This document shows, piece by piece, positions 57,901 to 64,000 of a stretch of 64,000 nucleotides of DNA; within the stretch, counting starts at the first letter, position 1, and each line of letters opens with the position of its first letter. The translations under genes and the position numbers were made by a program. The notes under the pieces were generated by a model, which saw only the letters and a program-made list of their open reading frames with translations, was not told where the DNA came from and did not search any database. This stretch comes from Dichetophora obliterata (taxonomy: Eukaryota; Arthropoda; Insecta; Diptera; Sciomyzidae): the NCBI GenBank assembly GCA_963920525.1, contig OY986435.1, positions 179,398,266-179,462,265 of the forward strand, in the 5' to 3' direction.

Positions 57901-58474
57901 ATGAAACGAGTTTTTGCTTCGCCAGAAGCTAGTGTTCTAACTGAAAGGTGACCTTCACTGTTTTCTACGTAAGATTCATTGGGTTACAAATTCTAATCGT
58001 GTGATTATTTTTGAGGCGTAACATAACGAGAGATTTACTTTGCTAAGTCCTGGGTCTTTCGTGACTACTAAGAGTCCGAGATCCCGGGATTGGCACGCCT
58101 TCCTGCCACGCCACCTTATCGGCGTTACAAACAGAGTGGCAAAGTATCCTATACGCATTTGTATATTTAAAATGCATAATCACGCATTTGGGCTGTGATT
58201 ATTTAAAATTATTTCCAAAGAAGATCCTAATCCTTGAAAGTTCAATTATTTAGTATCTCCAAAATGTACGATCTTGTTCATTTAAGATCCTGAAATTTTA
58301 AGTTCCCACCATTAAGTGACCCAATTATTTAACGTCCTGTAAAATAAAAGGTTTCAAGCAGTGTTACCGTGACGATTCTAAAAAAAGTACACAGGAAAAG
58401 GTCAAAAAAGTATCCAAAAGTGCACACATTTGAAAAAAAGTATCCAAGTATCAAAATTCAAAAAATAAAACTAT
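57901..58474. other. spacer, no gene
   Basis: A GC-richer tract at 58060-58130 (GAGATCCCGGGATTGGCACG and onward) stands out but forms no acceptable tRNA or coding frame. The rest is AT-rich. Confidence 0.4.
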
Positions 58475-59419
58475 AGGAGTATTCTTACTGACTTGGGTAA
58501 TTGGGTATGGGTAAATTGAGAACTTTTTATTATTCCGAGCACTCTTAATTGCCATTGAGTACTCTGTAGCCTAATTTTAGGCAGTGCTGCATGTTTGTTT
58601 GATTTTCCCGGTTTGAGAGATGAGATGTGAGTGACAGTTGGAAGAATGTTGCCACCAAATTATTTTTGTCATTTTAAAACCATTAATTGGGGGTAAAAAA
58701 AGTAATTTTATATACGAGTAATTTTTAACGTGAACTTCGCAGCATTTTATAACTTACTAGTAATCCCGGGCAGACGTTGTCTTGCCACAGACCGCCTCAC
58801 TGCCATATAAAAATGTTCACGCCAATCGGAAAAAACAATTTTATACATCTTAACATGCATAACTGTAGTGCGACAACGCCCATTTTTAGTTCAGTTTCCG
58901 AAAGTAACCATATGAACTAAATTACCAAATTTCAATCTAAAACCGTCCGAAATATAGCATTTTTTGATTTGAGGGTGGTAAAAGAGGGTGTGGCAAATTT
59001 TTTATTTCATAAACCATCTCCTACTTGAAAAAAATCGACTGCAAAAATTGCAGCTCAATTTAGCTTATACCTGGCACACTTTGCTTCACTCCACGCTTAT
59101 CCCCTGAAAATTGGGCGCTAACACAGTGTGACCACGCCCATTTTTAATGATGTTGCAGCCAGTAAGCATACTAACTAAATTACCAAAATTTAGTCTAATA
59201 CGACCCAAACCGTCTGCAATATAGCGTTTTTTATTGATTTGTGGGCGGTCAAAGGGGGTGTGTTATTTTTTTTTATAAACCAAGATATAAACCTTAATAG
59301 CAGATATTGTAAATTTAGTGGCCTTAGGTGTTACCGTTCCTGATATCTTAAGAGACACCGCAAGAACGATTGTATTTATATAGAGGGGCGGTTAAAGCAG
59401 GCGTGGCAACATTTACTTA

Positions 59420-61085
59420 CAGTGGGTCAATAAAGAAGTCGGACAAACAGGTAACCAAACATTAAGTATGAAGGAAAATTTGAAGGAAACAAAATATTGC
59501 TTTGGTTTATTTTTTATTTATTATGTATTTATATATACTATTAAAAACAATAACAACATAATTTAAATTAGCTTCATTTTATAAAAAAAAAATAAAAATA
59601 TAATTCGTGAACAAAATTCATGTCAAAAAAGAACTCGGACATTCATACTAAATTTTAAGTATAAATAAAATTTAAAAAAAAAACTTTTATTTAGTATTTT
59701 GTTGGCAAGCCTTTGCCTTTTTTAACAGCTTTTAGCCGCTTTGGCATTGACTCTACCAATTTTCTGCAGACGGAGGTATCTATTTTAGCCCATTCTTCCA
59801 TTAAAGCATTTTCCAAGTCCTTTTTGTTTTTAATGGAGTGATTTTTTAATTGAATTTCCAAGTGGGCCCATAAATGTTCAATGACATTAATGTCAGGTGA
59901 TTGTGGAGGAGTTTCCAGTACTTTTGGACAGTTATACAATAACCACAAACGCACATTTTGCGCCTTGTGTTTGGGGTCGTTATCTTGGTAGAAGTGAAAA
60001 CTATTTTTTATCCCCAATTTTTCAGCACTATTAACCAAGTTTTCCTTTAAAATGGCTAGGTATTGCTTTTGGTCCATATTGCCTTCAACAAAACACAAAT
60101 TTCCGGGCCCAGCTGCAGACATACAGCCCCAGACCATTACGGAACCACCTCCGTGTTTAACAGTTGGGCGTAAATTTTTCTCCTTCAGCTCTTCGTTTGG
60201 CTTCCTCCATACATATGATTGCCCATCTGATCTGAAAATGTTGAATTTACTCTCATCAGAGAATAAAACATGACTCCAGTACTCAAAATTTTTGTTTTCA
60301 TGGCTTTTTGCAAAATTAATTCTTTTTTTTCTATTGATTTCACTTACGAAGGGTTTTTTCCTTGCAACCCTTCCATGAAAATTTTTTTTCCGCAGTACTA
60401 ACCTTACAGTTTCTGGGCAGCAGGTGATGTTAAGATGTTTTGCCACCTCCGTTGTTAGCTTTGGTGCACTGAGGATAGGTTGTTTTTTTATTTGGCTTAC
60501 TATCCAGCGTTCATCATGACTCGAGAACAATTTAGGCCTTCCAGATTTTGTCTTATTTTCCACTGATTTATTAATTTTAAAACGTTTTATAACGTCGTGA
60601 ACTGTAGAACGGGGCCTGTCAACTATTTCACTGATCTGCCGAACCGTTTTTCCTTCTTCATAGTGCCGTATAATAAGTTCTCGAACTTCGATTGAGCTTT
60701 GTCCACGTTGTCTACCCATTTTCACTTTTATTTTGGAAAATTGTTTGCTCCGAAGCTTCAAAATACACAAAAACTGCTTTAGTTTATTGCATCTACTACA
60801 AACAAAGCAAAAACTGTGATTCCCCTTTTTCAAAATGTTTAGTAGCAAACAGCGTTGCCACATGTCCGAGTTCTTTTTTGATGTTAATTTTGTTCACGAA
60901 TTATATTTTTATTTTTTTTTTTATAAAATGAAGCTAATTTAAATTATTTTGTTATTGTTTTGAATAGTATATATAAATACATAATAAATAAAAAATAAAC
61001 CAAAGCAATATTTTGTTTCCTTCAAATTTTCTTTCATACGTAATGTTTGGTTACCTGTTTGTCCGACTTCTTTATTGACCCACTG
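59420..61085 (-). mobile_element. complete Tc1-like transposon with 224-bp IR/DR ends
   Basis: The tips CAGTGGGTCAATAAAG are identical and flanked by TA (59418-59419, 61086-61087). The inverted ends (59420-59643 and 60861-61085) are nearly identical over their whole length. Each end carries two direct repeats: an outer GTCAATAAAGAAGTCGGACA and an inner GTCAAAAAAGAACTCGGACA, 17 of 20 identical. This IR/DR layout is known from Sleeping Beauty and some insect Tc1 elements, where both repeats bind transposase. Near-identity of the ends and an intact gene argue for recent insertion. Confidence 0.95.
59691..60719 (-). CDS. Tc1-like transposase, intact (DD34E)
   Basis: A 342-residue DDE transposase, the normal length for Tc1 enzymes. 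I chose the ATG at 60719 because the conserved N-terminus starts there (MGRQRGQSSIEVRELI); the frame stays open to 60863 but that extension runs into the inverted repeat. Domains: paired-like helix-turn-helix 1 (about residues 10-50), a GRPR-type motif SGRPK (59-63), helix-turn-helix 2 (about 70-110), basic nuclear-localisation-like KK/KR clusters (120-133), and the RNase-H-fold catalytic domain with D155 (FSDESKF), D246 (YQDNDPKH) and E281 (INVIEHLW). Thirty-four residues separate D246 and E281. The glycine-rich box HGGGSVMVWGCM is at 189-200. No stops or frameshifts; the protein is predicted to bind the element's own ends in the nucleus and to cut and paste at TA. Confidence 0.95.
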   Translation of the reverse strand: MGRQRGQSSIEVRELIIRHYEEGKTVRQISEIVDRPRSTVHDVIKRFKINKSVENKTKSGRPKLFSSHDERWIVSQIKKQPILSAPKLTTEVAKHLNITCCPETVRLVLRKKNFHGRVARKKPFVSEINRKKRINFAKSHENKNFEYWSHVLFSDESKFNIFRSDGQSYVWRKPNEELKEKNLRPTVKHGGGSVMVWGCMSAAGPGNLCFVEGNMDQKQYLAILKENLVNSAEKLGIKNSFHFYQDNDPKHKAQNVRLWLLYNCPKVLETPPQSPDINVIEHLWAHLEIQLKNHSIKNKKDLENALMEEWAKIDTSVCRKLVESMPKRLKAVKKGKGLPTKY

Positions 61086-61636
61086 TATGTAGTGGCCACC
61101 GCTTGGTCTCAGCACAAACACACCTAGTTTCATTATAAAAACATGAACAGCTCAGGAATTATAATGATTTCTGAAAACTAGGCGTAGTTATAGTTCGACT
61201 ACGCCCATTTTTTGTTGAGTTGCCTATAGTAATCATACGAACTAAATTACTAAATTTTAGTCCAATACAACCGAATTCATCTGAAAAGTATTGACAACAA
61301 ATGTTTTTAATTTGATGCCATTAGGTCAATATTGCCTATTTTTGCAAAAGGTGGTACTCAATTTGGCAAGAAATGAATCTACCCAAACAAGTCAGGGGGT
61401 CAGCTAGAGTATATTAGTAGATGGGTACTTGGGTACAATGGCACTTTACAAAAAAAAAATACGGCATTTTCCAATCTACCCAACTACCCAAGTCAGTGTG
61501 AAAACCCCTTACATTCTTTTTTTTTACAAAAAAATATAACTTTTGTATTTTTAAATAATGAAAGCCAATTTTTTTAAGCTTCCATAATAATTTAATTTAT
61601 TTAGATTTAAGACTGACAATTATTTTTATTAAAATA

Positions 61637-62542
61637 CGGGTCCGCCATATAACGTATTTTTTTTCAACTAGTGCTTATTTCGTGAAAGGTAGCACTTAGC
61701 TCATGTCCGATTTGACAGATAATTAGTTTTATCCTTCCGCTAAACGAATATAGGTTGTGTTTACGCTTGAACAACGCTGGGAAGTGGGCCTGCGATCGAC
61801 TTACAGAAGGTGCCGATTTTGCCAAAAAAATTATCTTCTCAGATTAAGCTCATTTTGATCTTGGCGGGTATGTAAACAAGCAAAATTGTCGATTTTGGGG
61901 CACAGAAAACCCGCACGCATACATTGAAAAGCCGCTGCACCCAAAACGAGTCACTGTTTGGTGCGGATTTTGGTCCAGAGGCATAATTGGGCCATTTTTC
62001 TTCGAAAATGAGCAAGGAGTGGCCGTTACAGTCAATGGCGATCGTTATCGGGCCATGTTGTTCACAAAAATTAAAGAGGAGGATATTGGCAACATTTGGT
62101 TTCAACAGGACGGCGCTACGTGCCACACAGCCGAAGCTACACTGGATGTTTTGCGCCCTGTTTTTGGAGATCGCATTATCAGACGCAGAGCTGATGTCGT
62201 TTGGCCACCTCGGAGCTGCGATTTGACACCATTGGACTTTTATTTGTGGGGTGCCCTCAAAGATAAGTGCTACGCCGACAAGACAGAGACAATTGACGCT
62301 TTAAAGGACAATATTCGTGAAGCCATTGGTGAAATACAGCTGCACACAATCGATAATGTGCTAAAAAATTGGACCCATCGTGTAGGCTACTGCATGGCCA
62401 GCCGAGGCAGCCATTTGAATGAAATTATTTTTCATTATTAACCGGAAGAATAGTACTTTCAAATAAAAAAGAAATTTGAGAAAATATCCAGTAGATTTTT
62501 TTTTATAGAATTTAAAAAAAAAATGTTATTTGGCGGACCCTT
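61637..62542 (+). mobile_element. mariner E, internally deleted (DD41D)
   Basis: The tips CGGGTCCGCCATATAACG and ATGTTATTTGGCGGACCCTT have TA on both sides (61635-61636, 62543-62544). At 906 bp it lacks part of the N-terminal region. Same lineage as A and B. Confidence 0.88.
61754..62441 (+). pseudogene. mariner E transposase, one deletion and one key stop
   Basis: The first codons (GLRLN-type start region, then TLEQRW) are fused by deletion to KWACDRLTEGADF. The first catalytic aspartate is followed at once by a TAA stop (61845-61847) where relatives have glutamate (FSDEAHF). After it the frame is open for 198 codons to 62441: QNCRFWGTENPHAY, RVTVWCGFW, WFQQDGATCHTAEA (second aspartate), WPPRSCDLTPLDFYLWG (third, 41 residues on), ending NEIIFHY. 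It shares the 12-base deletion after AML with mariner A. The stretch 62019-62441 reads as 140 codons only if a GTG start is allowed. Confidence 0.85.
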
Positions 62543-62544
62543 TA

Positions 62545-63080
62545 TAATAAAAATAAATAAAACATGTATAACAATATTAAAAAGGAACATTAATTTCAGT
62601 ACTTCAGTCTTTTATATGTGTGACTATTGCCCTTTAATTACATTAATTTTATAAATGTAATATTTACACAAAAACAATATGTAAAACAATATATAATTGC
62701 CTAAAAAAAGAACACAAAATTATATAACTTATTCAGTTTAGTGCAAAATAAATTATATAGGTTGCTATTGCCTTTTATTTGTATTAAGCTTACATTGCAC
62801 GTTGAAAATAAAATAAAAACATTTAATTAGAAACATTTATTATAAAAAGACAATAAGAGATAAAGACATGTAATTTTTTTTACATATATAATACAAGAAA
62901 CCAATATTACAAAAAGGATTTTTTTAATGCATCTTTTTCTCGCTAGGAGACGTAAAAAAAGTAGTCGTTTTCAGCCAGGGTCAAGTTATTTTGGCCACAA
63001 TTTATTGGAAACAAAAAAATTAAAGCGCATATTAATAATGGTACGTGTTGCTACAACCTATACTAGTATTATTCAGTTTT
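62545..63080. other. AT-rich DNA, no gene
   Basis: Runs of A/T with TTATATAA-type motifs. The frame 62927-63157 runs into the MITE at 63081 and has no domain. Confidence 0.4.
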
Positions 63081-63303
63081 GGGTCTGTTCGGAAATGTAT
63101 CACGATTTGCAGTATGCGCATAACTGGCATTTATCAAACGTCCAAATTGCAGCGTGAATTTTTTTGATGCGAATGATGAGTGACGCTTGATAGAAAAATT
63201 ACATGTAAGAATGTTTGCAGTGCTGCAAAATTTGCCTTTTTCGAACATTTTGCTTATGCAGCAAAAGCAGTTTGCGCATCATGATGCATTTTCGAACAGA
63301 CCC
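63081..63303. mobile_element. 223-bp Harbinger-type MITE
   Basis: The tips GGGTCTGTTCGGAAATG and (reversed) GGGTCTGTTCGAAAATGCAT are inverted. GGGNCTGTT-type tips and a three-base T/A target are typical of PIF/Harbinger; the flanks here are TTT and TTA. Inner arms pair GCAGTATGCGCATAA with a stretch near 63265. No coding capacity. Confidence 0.65.
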
Positions 63304-63602
63304 TTAGTAACAATGTACAATCGCTACGGGATCTTAAGAGTTAAAAATTACAGATTTTTTTAAAAAGTCGCAGTCACTTTTTTTATTGAACCAAACTCAT
63401 AACAAATGTCTTAAATTGAGTGTTTTTAGTTTTTTTTTCAACGTGCAATGTCACCTTAAATTTAGAAGTTTTAATATATTATTTTGTAAGCATTTTAAAA
63501 AACAATATATTTTCTTTTATTTCCAAAGAAAATCTATTAGTATTATCATTTTACTTAGTTTTAAATCAGAAAAAATACGATCAGCAGCAGCTGAGATGAA
63601 TA

Positions 63603-64000
63603 CCTTCAGCATACTTTAAATGGTCAGGAAAAATGCCTGCACTTATGCTTTTGTTTAAAATATGACAAAGTAAATCCACAACATTAAAGGCAATATTTTT
63701 CAAAAAAGTCAAATGAAAGGACAATTTTAAATAATTCGAAAGAAGATATAGACTCAAAAAACATACTTTCGCTATTTGATATTTCTTTATCCAAAAATTC
63801 ACATTTTATGCAGCTTAGATCATTGTACAATAGCGGAATTACCAACGGAAACAAAAAATTTGTTAAAAGCATTTGCTTTTTTAGCAGAGTTGCTAACAAC
63901 TTTACCATCAACTACCAGATTTTGAATTTGGTCGATATGAATAGATCTATTTAATATAATATTAGCTAAATTCCATTCACTTTTTGCGTTACGTTTAATT
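63603..64000 (-). pseudogene. LINE fragment, region before and into reverse transcriptase, runs off the window
   Basis: From the right edge downward: KRNAKSEWNLANIILNRS, then NSAKKANAFNKFFVSVGNSA, the linker that precedes the reverse transcriptase in Jockey/CR1-like LINEs, and a stop at about 63822. After frameshifts SMFFESISSFELFKIVLSF and NKSISAGIFPDHLKYAEG match the first RT blocks (normally ending in VIPL). The 5' part lies outside the window. Frameshifts show it is dead here. Confidence 0.75.

Larger units (their letters stand above)
58475..61511 (-). mobile_element. family P TIR repeat, copy 2, split by a Tc1 element
   Basis: The left end (AGGAGTATTCTTACTGACTT) and right end (complement of GTTTTCACACTGACTTGGGT) are inverted. 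The body matches copy 1 in reverse. At 58758-58790 it has a Helitron-like 3' end on the minus strand: a GGCA/TGCC hairpin, CCCGGGATTA, then CTAG and a T. The same place in copy 1 (14150-14175) reads CAAG. The element is cut by the Tc1 insertion at 59418. Confidence 0.65.

Noticed and set aside
58060..58130. GC-richer tract with CCCGGGATTGGCACG, possible tRNA in reverse
   Set aside because: No acceptor stem or B box; left as unexplained spacer.
60719..60863. 48-residue N-terminal extension of the Tc1 transposase
   Set aside because: Conserved homology starts at the ATG at 60719, and the upstream codons run into the inverted repeat.

Overview
This is a strongly AT-rich stretch of insect nuclear DNA made almost entirely of transposable elements (TEs) and their remains. 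It has no operons, no bacterial signals and no long host gene. The element mix points to a higher fly, most likely a tephritid fruit fly: mariner elements with a D-D-41-D catalytic spacing (the rosa type first described from Ceratitis), two piggyBac families, Helitrons, a tRNA-headed SINE whose body I remember as typical of tephritid genomes, and Jockey/CR1-like and RTE-like LINE pieces. The species call is inference.

Layout. 0-5.5 kb: mostly unique DNA with three short coding-looking blocks (1037-1171, 1918-2055, 5350-5463), the last followed by AATAAA. They are the only candidates for host exons and are tentative. A 716-bp terminal-inverted-repeat (TIR) element lies between them. 5.8-15.4 kb: a stack of nested insertions. 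An outer TIR repeat (5797-15439) holds a 7.4-kb TIR element (6663-14091). That element holds a Helitron with a PIF1-helicase remnant (7978-9173), a SINE, and three Helitron copies in a row (11448-13931). 16.8-20.5 kb: a LINE remnant and several non-autonomous TIR elements. 22.6-31.9 kb: an internally deleted mariner, a SINE, two long-TIR elements, a hAT-like element and a TIR element split by a degenerate mariner.

32-38.3 kb: a Tc1 transposase relic, a ~150-bp tandem repeat, and an RTE-like LINE inserted into a foldback element with a visible 8-bp target duplication. 40.3-44.35 kb: piggyBac family 1 with TTAA ends, split by a nearly full-length but frameshifted mariner. 46-52.5 kb: piggyBac family 2 (48994-51526), scattered related fragments, a 950-bp TIR element that carries internal copies of its own ends, and a hAT-type MITE with 8-bp target duplications. 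54.8-57.9 kb: a MITE, an endonuclease-domain scrap, an internally deleted mariner and a dispersed family rich in CAACAA. 58.5-61.5 kb: a second copy of the outer repeat from 5.8 kb, interrupted by the only intact transposon in the window, a Tc1-like element (59420-61085) with a complete 342-residue D-D-34-E transposase. 61.6-64 kb: another mariner, a Harbinger-type MITE and a LINE reverse-transcriptase fragment running off the right edge.

The genes do not work together as a pathway. The window records successive insertions into older insertions, and most transposases are dead through frameshift, deletion or loss of a catalytic residue. The most informative points are the terminal architecture of the piggyBac elements, the intact Tc1 element with its direct-repeat-bearing 224-bp ends, and the insertion order that the nesting fixes.
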